Shown in pieces: positions 46,032 through 54,469 of a stretch of 64,000 nucleotides of DNA. The position numbers were made by a program, and so were the translations under genes. The stretch lies in NCBI RefSeq assembly GCF_032598905.1, contig NZ_CP122458.1, forward strand, positions 1,054,001 to 1,118,000, written 5' to 3'. The stretch's first letter is position 1, and the number at the start of each line of letters is the position of its first letter. The notes beneath the pieces are model-generated. The model was not told the DNA's origin. It searched no databases and saw only the letters and a program-made list of their open reading frames with translations. This stretch comes from Streptomyces sp. 11x1 (lineage in GTDB: Bacteria; Actinomycetota; Actinomycetes; Streptomycetales; Streptomycetaceae).

Positions 46032-46478
46032 GTGACTTCCTTTGCCGAGCAGGACGTACCAGGGCGATACGGGCCCACCGCCACCACCGAAGCCGATCCC
46101 CGTGAGGTCGGGCGGGTGCGGACCGAGTATTCGCCCGCGTACGACGGGGACCCGGATCCCGGGGAGATCGTCTGGACGTGGGTGCCCTTCGAGGAGAACG
46201 ACGGGCGGGGGAAGGACCGGCCCGTGCTGGTCGTGGCCCGGGAGCCCGGAGGGACCCTGCTCGCCGTGCAGTTGTCGAGCAAGCGGCACGTCGGGGACCG
46301 GGAGTGGGTGCCGATCGGGAGCGGGCCGTGGGACCGGTCGGGACGTGACTCGTGGGTGGACGTGGACCGGGTGCTGCGGCTGCACGAGGCGGGCATGCGG
46401 CGGGAGGCGTGCGCGCTGGACCGGATGCGGTTCAACTCCGTAGTGCAGCGGTTGCGGGAGCGGTACGGGTGGCGTTAG
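46032..46478 (+). CDS. PemK/MazF-like protein without visible antitoxin
   Basis: The 148-residue protein shows the PemK-fold opening GEIVWTWVPFEENDGRGKDR followed by PVLVVAREPG, and a late AGMRREACALDRMRFNSVVQ. PemK/MazF toxins are mRNA interferases. No antitoxin-like gene precedes or follows it: upstream is a flotillin gene and downstream the convergent PARG-like gene overlaps its last bases. It may be a solitary type II toxin relative or a domesticated protein with another role. Confidence 0.8.
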   Translation: MTSFAEQDVPGRYGPTATTEADPREVGRVRTEYSPAYDGDPDPGEIVWTWVPFEENDGRGKDRPVLVVAREPGGTLLAVQLSSKRHVGDREWVPIGSGPWDRSGRDSWVDVDRVLRLHEAGMRREACALDRMRFNSVVQRLRERYGWR

Positions 46479-47368
46479 GTCGTAGGCCGGGTGCGGGTCG
46501 TGCGTGGCTGGTCGCGCAGTTCCCCGCGCCCCAGGCGGGGCGCGACTATTGCGAACTCTCGTTCGAAGGCGACTCGGGTTGACGTTCCCCTCGTGCGGTC
46601 CAGGACGGCGAACACGACATGCGCGAAAGCACCGACGAAACGACCGCCGCCGTCCATGAGCAGCGCACGAAAGGCTGTCGCCACTTGCGTGGGGTCGTTG
46701 CCGAAGACGCCGCAGCCCCAGGCGCCCAGGACCAGGCGGCGGTAGCCGTGCGCCGCCGCCGTCTCCAGGACGCGCTCGGCGCGTACCGCGAGCGCGCGCG
46801 GGAGTTCGGGGGCGCGCTCCGGCGTCGTACGGTGGACGACCGACGCGTTCGGGGCGGCCGAGGTCAGGAAGCCGGTCGTGTACGGGGTGTCGAGGAGGGT
46901 TCCCCGGTCGTCCCGGAAGACGGGGACGGCGGGTGAGTGGATGACACGGTCCGTGTAGAACGGATCGCGGTGGGTGCGGTGGTGGTCGTAGAAGGCACGG
47001 GCCTCGCGGACGCAGGTGTAGAGGGCGGAGGCCCGACAGAGGGCTTCCTCCTGGGCCTGGGCGCCGTTGAGATAGCCACCGCCGGGGTTGCGCGCGGAGG
47101 AGAAGTTGAGGACGGCCACGGGAGTGGTGCCGGTGGCCGTCAGGCGGTGGGCGGCCTCCAGGCTGCTCTCGCCCGTGACCTCGACGGTCGACGGCACGGG
47201 ATCGACCGCCGGGACCGGCACCGGGGCCGGGCCGTACAGGCGGGTGGCGGACCGCGCGGCCTCGATCTCCGCCGCGAGGGAGACCTCGTGGCCGGCGGGG
47301 GCGCGGTAGCCGCCCGCCTCGACGATCCGCTCGGTCTCCTGCGCGATTCCCCGCAGGCGGGCGCTCAT
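46475..47368 (-). CDS. TIGR02452 family protein (PARG/macrodomain-like)
   Basis: The 297-residue protein belongs to the microbial PARG-like TIGR02452 family, shown by VAVLNFSSARNPGGGYLNGA followed by QAQEEALCRAS, the catalytic GGG and EE motif of ADP-ribose glycohydrolases, and by RRLVLGAWGCGVFGNDPTQV. It probably removes ADP-ribose from proteins. The last 18 residues (LGRGELRDQPRTTRTRPTT) are encoded by an interspersed GCGCAGTTCCCCGCG repeat, so the natural C-terminus was extended. A 20-codon frame (47365-47427) ends in the ATGA of its start and could couple its translation. It is divergent from egtA. Confidence 0.85.
   Translation of the reverse strand: MSARLRGIAQETERIVEAGGYRAPAGHEVSLAAEIEAARSATRLYGPAPVPVPAVDPVPSTVEVTGESSLEAAHRLTATGTTPVAVLNFSSARNPGGGYLNGAQAQEEALCRASALYTCVREARAFYDHHRTHRDPFYTDRVIHSPAVPVFRDDRGTLLDTPYTTGFLTSAAPNASVVHRTTPERAPELPRALAVRAERVLETAAAHGYRRLVLGAWGCGVFGNDPTQVATAFRALLMDGGGRFVGAFAHVVFAVLDRTRGTSTRVAFEREFAIVAPRLGRGELRDQPRTTRTRPTT
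46506..46542. repeat. GCGCAGTTCCCCGCGCC repeat inside a coding end
   Basis: The core GCGCAGTTCCCCGCGCCCC occupies 46514-46532, preceded by GGCTGGTC and followed by the inverted tail AGGCGGGGCGCG. It lies at the 3' end of the minus-strand PARG-like gene and encodes part of its C-terminal tail, a rare case in this window where the repeat is inside an open frame rather than between genes. Confidence 0.6.
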
Positions 47369-47676
47369 CGCGTCACCCCCGTGTGTTGCGCGAGCGCCGC
47401 CCGCGCGTACTCCCCCGTCGTGCTCATGGGCGCATCCTGGGCGATGCTGGGGAGTGTCCGCAACGGAGTTTCCTCGTGTGAATAACCCGCTACGGGTACG
47501 GGAAGAGGTGCCAGGAGTCCCCGAAGACGGAGATCGCCGATCCGCATTGCCACGATGTGCCCCCTTGTGCGAAAGCGGCGCGAGGGTTTTGGGTGGGACG
47601 AGCGCTGTCGGTCCGGCCCCACCGGGCGGCGATCGGCGGCTTGGCTGACGAGATGGCATCTCAGGAGGATCCCGAC

Positions 47677-48951
47677 ATGTCAGATTCGACGAGTGGCTGT
47701 ACGGAGCACCGCTCCCCGGTCACCGAGGCGGAGGTCGAGGCCCTGGTCCGGGGCATCTGCTTCAAGACCGGTCCACCCCGCACCCTCGGTGTCGAGCTGG
47801 AATGGCACGTCCACGAGCTGAGTGACCCACGGCTCCCGGCAACACCCGCACGACTCGAAGCGGCCTACGCCGCAGTGCGGACCCTGACCCTGAACTCGCC
47901 CCTGACCGTCGAACCCGGCGGCCAGCTGGAGCTCAGCTCGGCACCGGCCGCCTCCCTGATGGAGTGCGTCGGGTCCGTCTCGGCCGACCTCACCGCCGTC
48001 CGCGCGACGCTGCGGGAGCTGGATCTCGGCATCAGCGGCTTCGGCCACGAACCCTGGAACCCCCCGACCCGCTACCTCCACGAACCCCGCTACGACGCGA
48101 TGGAGATCTATCTCGACCGCTTCGGACCCGAGGGGCGGGCCATGATGTGCTCCTCCGCGTCGGTGCAGGTGTGTCTCGACGCCGGGTACGAGGAGCCGGG
48201 CCCCCTCGGTCACCAGCGGCGCTGGTGGTTGTCGCACCAGCTCGGCGCCGTCCTGGTGGCGGCGTTCGCGCACTCCCCGCTGGCACGCGGCCGGGTCACC
48301 GGCTGGCGCTCGACCCGGCAGGCACTGTGGGCCGCCATGGACCCCGGCCGCACGGACGCGCCGTCGCTGGACGGCGACCCGCGCGAGGCGTGGGCCCGGC
48401 TGGTGCTGGACGCGCCCGTGATGTGCGTACGCGCCGACGAGGGCCCCTGGGGTGTCCCCGGAGCGATGACGTTCCGGGAGTGGACACGGTCCGACACCCC
48501 GCCGAGCCGGGCCGACCTCGACTACCACCTGACGACACTGTTCCCGCCGGTGCGCCCGCGTGGCCACCTGGAGTTCCGGATGATCGACGCGCAGCCGGGC
48601 GAGGACGGGTGGATCGTGCCGCTCGCCGTGACGGCGGCGCTGTTCGAGGACCCGGCGGCCGCCGAGACCGCCTACCGGACCGTCAAGCCCCTCGCGGAGC
48701 GGGCCGGTTCGCAACCGCCACCGCGCAATCCGCTGTGGGAGGCGGCCGCCCGGGACGGGCTGACCGATCCGGAACTGCGGGAGGCGGCGGTCATCTGCTT
48801 CGCCGCGGCCGCGGAGGCGTTGCCCAGACTCGGGGCGAGCTCCGAGGTGCTGGACGCGGTCGTGGCGTACACCGACCGCCATGTGGCCCGGGGCCGCTGC
48901 CCCGCCGACGATCTGCTGGACCTGTTCCACGGGAAGGACCTCCCCGCATGA
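47677..48951 (+). CDS. egtA: Glutamate-cysteine ligase EgtA
   Basis: The 424-residue protein makes gamma-glutamylcysteine, the first step of ergothioneine biosynthesis. The GCS fold is shown by PPRTLGVELEWHVHELSDPR, SLMECVGSVSADLTAVRATL and LEFRMIDAQPGEDGWIVPLA. The start at 47677 has AGGAGG eight bases upstream; earlier in-frame starts read through non-coding sequence. It overlaps egtB by four bases and heads a complete egtABCD operon, but it lies downstream of the divergent PARG-like gene with 300 bases between. Confidence 0.92.
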   Translation: MSDSTSGCTEHRSPVTEAEVEALVRGICFKTGPPRTLGVELEWHVHELSDPRLPATPARLEAAYAAVRTLTLNSPLTVEPGGQLELSSAPAASLMECVGSVSADLTAVRATLRELDLGISGFGHEPWNPPTRYLHEPRYDAMEIYLDRFGPEGRAMMCSSASVQVCLDAGYEEPGPLGHQRRWWLSHQLGAVLVAAFAHSPLARGRVTGWRSTRQALWAAMDPGRTDAPSLDGDPREAWARLVLDAPVMCVRADEGPWGVPGAMTFREWTRSDTPPSRADLDYHLTTLFPPVRPRGHLEFRMIDAQPGEDGWIVPLAVTAALFEDPAAAETAYRTVKPLAERAGSQPPPRNPLWEAAARDGLTDPELREAAVICFAAAAEALPRLGASSEVLDAVVAYTDRHVARGRCPADDLLDLFHGKDLPA

Positions 48952-50294
48952 CCGCACCCGAGACGCCGGCTCCGACGGCCGACGCCGACCCGGACATACT
49001 CCGGGAGCGCGCGCTGGCGGCGCTGACCACGGCCCGGGCCCGCACCGCGCTCCTCACCACCGCCGTCGACGAACCCGATCTCACCGCGCAGCACTCGCCG
49101 CTGATGTCGCCCCTGGTCTGGGACCTCGCCCACATCGGCAACCAGGAGGAGCTGTGGCTCCTGCGGAACGTCGCCGGACGGGAGGCGATGCGGCCCGAGA
49201 TCGACGGGCTGTACGACGCCTTCGAGCACCCGCGCGCCGAGCGGCCCTCGCTGCCGCTGCTGCCGCCCGAGGAGGCCCGGCAGTATCTGCACGAGGTACG
49301 CGGCCGGGCGCTGGACGTGCTGGAGAGCATCGACTTCCACGGCACCCGGCTCACCGACGCGGGCTTCGCCTTCGGCATGATCGCCCAGCACGAACAGCAG
49401 CACGACGAGACGATGCTGATCACCCATCAGCTCCGCAAGGGGCCCGCCGTGCTCTCGGCGCCGGATCCCGAGCCGGTCCCACTGCACACCGGACCGCCCG
49501 AAGTCCTGGTGCCTGGCGGGGAGTTCGTGATGGGCACCTCGACCGAGCCGTGGGCGCTGGACAACGAGCGGCCGGCGCACCGGCGGGTCGTCCCGGCGTT
49601 CCACATCGACACCACGCCGGTGACGAACGGCGCCTACCAGGCGTTCATCGAGGACGGCGGCTACGACGACGAGCGCTGGTGGACGGCCGAGGGCTGGGAC
49701 CACATCCGCGCGCACGGCATCCACGCGCCGCTGTTCTGGCGGCGTGACGGCCGGCAGTGGCTGCGGCGGCGCTTCGGGGTCACCGAGGTCGTACCGGCCG
49801 ACGAACCGGTGTTGCACGTGTGCTGGTACGAGGCCGACGCGTATGCCCGCTGGGCGGGGCGGCGGCTGCCGACGGAGGCCGAGTGGGAGAAGGCCGCCCG
49901 GCACGACCCGGTCACCGGCCGCTCCCGCCGTTACCCGTGGGGCGACGTCGATCCGGGGCCCGAGCACGCCAACCTGGGGCAGCGGCATCTGCGCCCGGCG
50001 CCGGCCGGCAGCTATCCGGCGGGCGCATCACCGCTGGGTGTACGGCAGTTGATCGGTGACGTGTGGGAGTGGACGTCGAGCGACTTCCTGCCCTACCCGG
50101 GGTTCACGGCGTTCCCGTACAAGGAGTACTCGGAGGTGTTCTTCGGCCCGGAGTACAAGGTGCTGCGCGGTGGCGCGTTCGCCGTGGACCCGGTGGCGTG
50201 CCGGGGGACGTTCCGCAACTGGGACTACCCGATCCGGCGGCAGATCTTCAGCGGCTTCCGAACGGCGCGTGACGCCTCCCCGGAGGTCGTCTGA
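48948..50294 (+). CDS. egtB: Ergothioneine biosynthesis sulfoxide synthase EgtB
   Basis: The 448-residue protein has the DinB-like domain with the iron ligands in HIGNQEELWLLRNVAG and MIAQHEQQHDETMLITHQLR, and a C-terminal formylglycine-generating-enzyme-like domain (GRRLPTEAEWEKAARHDPVT, then RDASPEVV end). It oxidatively couples gamma-glutamylcysteine to hercynine. Stop and start of egtA and egtB overlap as ATGA, and it overlaps egtC by one base. Confidence 0.95.
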   Translation: MTAPETPAPTADADPDILRERALAALTTARARTALLTTAVDEPDLTAQHSPLMSPLVWDLAHIGNQEELWLLRNVAGREAMRPEIDGLYDAFEHPRAERPSLPLLPPEEARQYLHEVRGRALDVLESIDFHGTRLTDAGFAFGMIAQHEQQHDETMLITHQLRKGPAVLSAPDPEPVPLHTGPPEVLVPGGEFVMGTSTEPWALDNERPAHRRVVPAFHIDTTPVTNGAYQAFIEDGGYDDERWWTAEGWDHIRAHGIHAPLFWRRDGRQWLRRRFGVTEVVPADEPVLHVCWYEADAYARWAGRRLPTEAEWEKAARHDPVTGRSRRYPWGDVDPGPEHANLGQRHLRPAPAGSYPAGASPLGVRQLIGDVWEWTSSDFLPYPGFTAFPYKEYSEVFFGPEYKVLRGGAFAVDPVACRGTFRNWDYPIRRQIFSGFRTARDASPEVV

Positions 50295-51103
50295 TGTGTC
50301 GTCATCTCGCTTATCTCGGGCCGGAGTCGGCGCTGGGCAGGGTGCTGGTGGATCCGCCGCACAGCCTGTTCCGGCAGTCGTGGGCACCCCGGCGGCAGCG
50401 GCACGGGACGGTCAACGCCGATGGTTTCGGAGTCGGTTGGTACGCGGAAGGCGACCCGGTGCCGGGACGGTACCGCCGGTCGGGTCCCATCTGGGGGGAC
50501 CTGTCCTTCACCGACCTCGCCCGGGTGGTCCGCTCCGGGGCGCTGCTGGCCGCCGTACGGGACGCCACGGTGCCCGGGGCGGACAACGAGGCCGCCGCGG
50601 CGCCGTACGCCGCCGGGCCCTGGCTGTTCAGCCACAACGGGGCGGTCGCCGGGTGGCCCCGGTCGCTCGGGCACCTCGCGGACGGTCTGCCCGCCGTGGA
50701 ACTGCTGTCGATGGAGGCCCGCAACGACTCCGCGCTCGTGTGGGCGCTGATCCTGAACCGGTTGCGCGCGGGCGACGAGGAGGGGCAGGCGCTGGCCGAC
50801 ACGGTCCTCGACGTCGCCCGGGCGGCGCCCGGCTCGCGGCTCAACCTGCTGCTGACCAACGGGGAGGCGATCGCCGCGACCGCCTGGGGCGACACGCTCT
50901 GGTACCTCTCCGAGCCCGGCCGCAGCGCGGTCGTGGCGTCCGAGCCCTACGACGACGATCCGCACTGGGTGGAGGTTCCGGACCGCACGCTGCTGGCGGC
51001 GAGCCGTACGGACGTCCTGCTCACTCCGCTCAAGGAACTGGACGAACCCAGCAGTCCACACGACGAGTCCGCCTCCGCCGCACCGAAGGAGCCTTCCGCG
51101 TGA
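50294..51103 (+). CDS. egtC: Ergothioneine amidohydrolase EgtC
   Basis: The 269-residue protein begins MCRHLAYLGPES, and Cys2 becomes the N-terminal nucleophile of class II glutamine amidotransferases. RQRHGTVNADGFGVGWYAEG and WLFSHNGAVAGWPRSLGHLA follow the family pattern. It removes the glutamyl group from the EgtB product. The ATG shares a base with the stop of egtB (TGATG). Confidence 0.95.
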   Translation: MCRHLAYLGPESALGRVLVDPPHSLFRQSWAPRRQRHGTVNADGFGVGWYAEGDPVPGRYRRSGPIWGDLSFTDLARVVRSGALLAAVRDATVPGADNEAAAAPYAAGPWLFSHNGAVAGWPRSLGHLADGLPAVELLSMEARNDSALVWALILNRLRAGDEEGQALADTVLDVARAAPGSRLNLLLTNGEAIAATAWGDTLWYLSEPGRSAVVASEPYDDDPHWVEVPDRTLLAASRTDVLLTPLKELDEPSSPHDESASAAPKEPSA

Positions 51104-52062
51104 GCCCGTTCCTTCTCACCCGCACCCTGCCCGAGGACGCCACCGACGCGGCCCTGCGCGCCGATGTCCTCCAGGGCCTGACCCGCACCCCGAAGACGCT
51201 GCCGCCGAAGTGGTTCTACGACGCGCGCGGCAGTGAACTGTTCGAGCGGATCACCGAGTTGCCGGAGTACTACCCGACCCGTGCCGAGCGGGAGATCCTC
51301 GTCGGCCGGGCCGGTGAGATCGCGGCGGCGAGCGGGGCGCGCACCCTCGTCGAGCTGGGCTCCGGCTCCTCCGACAAGACCCGGCATCTGCTGGACGCGA
51401 TGCCGGGCCTGCACACGTACGTGCCGGTCGACGTGAGCGAGAGCGCGCTGCGGCAGGCCGGCGAGGCGCTGGTCGCCGAGCGGCCGGGGCTGAACGTGCA
51501 CGCCCTGATCGCCGACTTCACCGCCGGGCTCGAACTGCCCCCGACGCCGGGGCCGCGTCTGGTGGCGTTCCTGGGCGGCACGATCGGCAATCTGGTGCCC
51601 GTGGAGCGCGTGGCGTTCCTGGCCGCCGTACGGGCCCTGCTGGCGCCGGGGGACACGCTGCTGCTGGGTACGGACCTGGTCAAGGACGAGGCGGTGCTGG
51701 TCGCCGCGTACGACGACGCGGCCGGGGTGACGGCCGAGTTCAACAAGAACGTGCTCAACGTGGTGGACCGGGAGCTGGGGGCGGACTTCGACCCCGACGC
51801 GTTCGACCATGTCGCCCTCTGGAACGCGGAGTGCGAGTGGATCGAGATGCGGCTGCGGTCCCGGACGGCGCAGACGGTGAAGATCCCTGCGCTGGACCTC
51901 GCGGTGGATTTCGAGGCCGGGGAGGAGCTGCGGACGGAGGTGTCCGCGAAGTTCAGGAGGGACGGGGTGCGGGCTGAACTGGCTTCTGTCGGACTGGAGT
52001 TGACGCTGTGGTGGACGGATGAGGAGGGTCGGTTCGCGCTGTCGTTGAGTCGAGCGGGGTAG
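51100..52062 (+). CDS. egtD: Histidine N-alpha-methyltransferase EgtD
   Basis: The 320-residue protein makes hercynine from histidine. Motifs are TPKTLPPKWFYDARGSELFE, the SAM-binding LVELGSGSSDKTRHLLDAMP, FLGGTIGNLVPVERVAFLAA and AECEWIEMRLRSRTAQTVKI. It starts with GTG at 51100 overlapping the egtC stop (GTGA). The C-S lyase EgtE is not in the window, so the last step must be encoded elsewhere or done by another lyase. The remaining steps are complete here. Confidence 0.95.
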   Translation: MSPFLLTRTLPEDATDAALRADVLQGLTRTPKTLPPKWFYDARGSELFERITELPEYYPTRAEREILVGRAGEIAAASGARTLVELGSGSSDKTRHLLDAMPGLHTYVPVDVSESALRQAGEALVAERPGLNVHALIADFTAGLELPPTPGPRLVAFLGGTIGNLVPVERVAFLAAVRALLAPGDTLLLGTDLVKDEAVLVAAYDDAAGVTAEFNKNVLNVVDRELGADFDPDAFDHVALWNAECEWIEMRLRSRTAQTVKIPALDLAVDFEAGEELRTEVSAKFRRDGVRAELASVGLELTLWWTDEEGRFALSLSRAG

Positions 52063-52077
52063 CGGGCGGCCGGGGGG

Positions 52078-52200
52078 GTGCGTTGTCGGGTGCGGGTGAG
52101 TGGGGCTTCTCGCGCCCCTAAAAGATCCAGCCCCTGCTTTTCTGGGGCGCGGGGAACTGCGCGACCAGCCCCGCCCACCCGCACCCCACAGCGCTCCCTT
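52078..52200. repeat. Long imperfect inverted repeat after egtD, with GCGCAGTTCCCCGCGCC core
   Basis: The left arm (GGTGCGTTGTCGGGTGCGGG and GTGGGGCTTCTCGCGCCCCT, 52079-52125) pairs with a right arm around 52135-52195 that carries GGGGCGCGGGGAACTGCGCG and CCAGCCCCGCCCACCCGCAC. The right arm contains the repeat core in reverse. The left arm lacks the GCAGTTCCCC part. It is placed to terminate the egt operon before dodecin. Confidence 0.6.
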
Positions 52201-52298
52201 CCCCACTCCGCCTGCCTCGCGAACCGGCGGAGCCTGAGGCACCGTGGAGGGATGTGGCGCATCGGCCACCGGTGGAGCACGCGACAAGGAGAACCCGC

Positions 52299-52514
52299 AT
52301 GACCGACCACGTGTACCGGGTCACCGAGATCGTCGGCAGTTCGGGCGAGAGCGTCGACCACGCCATCCGCAACGGCGTCGCCCGCGCCGCCCAGACCCTG
52401 CGCAACCTCGACTGGTTCGAGGTGACACAGGTCCGGGGGCACATCGAGGACGGGCAGATCGCGCACTACCAGGTCGGCCTCAAGGTCGGCTTCCGGCTGG
52501 ACGACACCGACTGA
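52299..52514 (+). CDS. Dodecin (flavin-binding)
   Basis: The 71-residue protein matches the dodecin fold throughout: VYRVTEIVGSSGESVDHAIR, ARAAQTLRNLDWFEVTQVRG and HYQVGLKVGFRLDD. Dodecins form hollow dodecamers that bind riboflavin, FMN or FAD pairs and buffer flavin; the W in LDWFEV stacks on the flavin. The ATG at 52299 follows AAGGAGAAC. Location next to egtD is by position only. Confidence 0.93.
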   Translation: MTDHVYRVTEIVGSSGESVDHAIRNGVARAAQTLRNLDWFEVTQVRGHIEDGQIAHYQVGLKVGFRLDDTD

Positions 52515-52535
52515 CCGACCGGGCCGGCCGGGCCC

Positions 52536-53024
52536 TCAGGTCCGGCCCTCCCGCTCCTGCGCCACCTTCAGCGCGGCGGAGGCCGCGGCCCAGCGCGCCC
52601 GTACGACCGTGAAGCCCGCCCGCTCCGCGTCCTCGCAGACCAGCTCGTCGTCGTCGACGAGGACGCGGATCTCACGGGTCCGGGCGAGTTCGCGGAGGAT
52701 CTCCAGTTTGGTGCGGCGGGCGGGCCTGCGGTCGTTGTTGCGGCGCATCCAGATCCGCCCTTCCGGCAGCCCCTGCGCGGCCAGCCAGTCGACGGTGTCA
52801 CGGCGGCAGCGTTCGGGCCGCCCGGTCAGGTACACCACCTCGCACTCCTCCGCGCTCTCCCGCGCGAGCGCGACGCCCTCGGCCAGGGGCGGGTCCTGCG
52901 GGGCGGCGGCGAAGAACCTGTCCCAGTCGCGCGGGCCGCGCTCCAGGAACCGCTGCCGGTGCGCGGTGTCGGCGAGGGTGTTGTCCAGGTCGAAGACGGC
53001 GAGGGGCCGGTCGTTGTCGGTCAC
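52536..53024 (-). CDS. HAD-superfamily phosphatase (polynucleotide kinase-like)
   Basis: The 162-residue protein shows HAD motif I as LAVFDLDNTLADTAHRQRFL with the nucleophile and acid/base aspartates, motif II in EVVYLTGRPERCRRDTVDWL, a conserved lysine in RTKLEILRELA, and motif III/IV acidic residues in IRVLVDDDELVCEDAER. This arrangement matches the phosphatase half of bacterial polynucleotide kinases and related small HAD proteins. The kinase half is absent, so the substrate is unknown. It is convergent with dodecin. Confidence 0.85.
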   Translation of the reverse strand: MTDNDRPLAVFDLDNTLADTAHRQRFLERGPRDWDRFFAAAPQDPPLAEGVALARESAEECEVVYLTGRPERCRRDTVDWLAAQGLPEGRIWMRRNNDRRPARRTKLEILRELARTREIRVLVDDDELVCEDAERAGFTVVRARWAAASAALKVAQEREGRT

Positions 53025-53161
53025 GGCACCAGCCTAGGCAGCCGCTGACTCGTGTCGTCCGCTGTCGCTTCACACAACAACCACGAACCCCGCCAGTAGC
53101 TTGAGGTTTCAAACGTTAAGGTCGTCATCTCTCTCCCCCCCCACAGCACAGGAGAATCGGC

Positions 53162-54259
53162 GTGCCTGACGGCGAAGTGATCGTGATCGGCGGCGGATAC
53201 GGCGGCATCCGCCTCGCCAAACAGCTGGACGAGATAGCCCGGGTCACCCTCGTGGACCGCAAGGAGGTCTTCTTCCACCGCATCGCCGCGCTGCGCGCGG
53301 GCGTGCACGAGGCATGGACGACCACCCCCTTCATCCCCTACGACCGACTGCTGCGCCACGGCCGTGTGGTCGTGGGCAAAGCGGTCGACATCGACACCGG
53401 CGAGCGACAGGTGCAACTCGCCACGGGTGAGCGGTTGCCGTACGACGTGGTGGTGATCGCGACCGGTGCGGACTATCCCGAGCCGGCGCGTTTCCTGGGC
53501 ACCACCACCGAGGAGGCGGGCAAGACGTTCGCCGCGCACCAGGGGAGCGTGGCCGCCGCCGAGCACGTCCTGATCGTCGGCGGCGGGCCCGGCGGCGTGG
53601 AGCTCGCCGCCGAGATCCGGCTGGCCCGGCCGGACGCGCGGGTCACCCTCGCGCATGCGGGACCGGAACTGCTCAGCTCCACCGGCAGCAAGTGGGCGGG
53701 ACGACGGGCTCTGTCCTGGCTGGAGTCGCACGACGTCGAGGTGCGCCTCGACTCGTTCGTCTCCCAGGGACCCGACTTCGGCACCTATCGGGACGGCCGG
53801 GGTGGGCTCATCGAGGCGGACCTGTCGTTCTGGGCCAATGGCACCACCCCGAACACGCTCTGGCTGCGGCTGGCCGGGCACGGGGCGTGGCTGGACGCGG
53901 ACGGGCACGTCAAGGTCGACCGGATGCTGCGGGTCGACGGGCGGCTCGACGTGTTCGCGGTCGGTGACGTGAACGATGTGAGCGAGTTGAAGGTCTCGCC
54001 CGTCGCGTTCGCCCAGGCGGACCTCGCCGCGCACAACATCCGCGCCTACCTGGAGAGTTCGGGCAGGCACCGCAAGGAACCGCGACTGTACCGGCCGATC
54101 CGCCGGACCCCGCTGATCATTCCCTTCGGTCCGGCCGACGGGGTCACGCTGCTGCCGGTGCCGGGGGGTGAGACGGCGGTGCTGGGGGCTCGGACGTCGA
54201 CGCTGGCGAAGGCGAAGACGTTGATGACGCCGTACGTGCGGAAGCAGTTGGGGTACTGA
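53162..54259 (+). CDS. NAD(P)/FAD-dependent oxidoreductase (FSP1/NDH-2-like)
   Basis: The 365-residue protein has two Rossmann folds: VIVIGGGYGGIRLAKQLDEI near the start and VLIVGGGPGGVELAAEIRLA in the middle, with VFAVGDVNDVSELKVSPVAF in the C-terminal FAD site. Length and pattern resemble AIFM2/FSP1 and small type II NADH dehydrogenases, which reduce quinones at the membrane. It starts with GTG at 53162. A large inverted repeat follows its stop. Confidence 0.9.
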   Translation: MPDGEVIVIGGGYGGIRLAKQLDEIARVTLVDRKEVFFHRIAALRAGVHEAWTTTPFIPYDRLLRHGRVVVGKAVDIDTGERQVQLATGERLPYDVVVIATGADYPEPARFLGTTTEEAGKTFAAHQGSVAAAEHVLIVGGGPGGVELAAEIRLARPDARVTLAHAGPELLSSTGSKWAGRRALSWLESHDVEVRLDSFVSQGPDFGTYRDGRGGLIEADLSFWANGTTPNTLWLRLAGHGAWLDADGHVKVDRMLRVDGRLDVFAVGDVNDVSELKVSPVAFAQADLAAHNIRAYLESSGRHRKEPRLYRPIRRTPLIIPFGPADGVTLLPVPGGETAVLGARTSTLAKAKTLMTPYVRKQLGY

Positions 54260-54271
54260 GGGGGTCGGGGC

Positions 54272-54459
54272 GGATTGGGGTGCGTGGTCGGGCGCGGGCC
54301 CGGTGGGGGCTTTTCGCGCAGTTCCCCGCGCCCCTGAAAGACAGAGACCAGGCCCTGCGGGCCTGAGAAGCATGGGGTGCAGCCCCTGCTTCTCAGGGGC
54401 GCGGGGAACTGCGCGACCAGCCCCCACCGGGCCCGCGCCCGACAACGCACCCCACTCCG
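54272..54459. terminator. Long near-perfect inverted repeat between convergent genes
   Basis: A left arm at 54272-54340 and a right arm at 54391-54459 match over about 68 bases with only a few mismatches. The left arm contains TGGGGTGCGTGGTCGGGCGC and the core GCGCAGTTCCCCGCGCCCCT. The right arm carries the reverse core AGGGGCGCGGGGAACTGCGC. A 50-base loop separates them. Its position between the convergent genes ending at 54259 and 54470 makes it a bidirectional terminator, and it is the best example here of the interspersed repeat forming both arms of a palindrome. Confidence 0.8.
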
Positions 54460-54469
54460 CACCCCCGCC

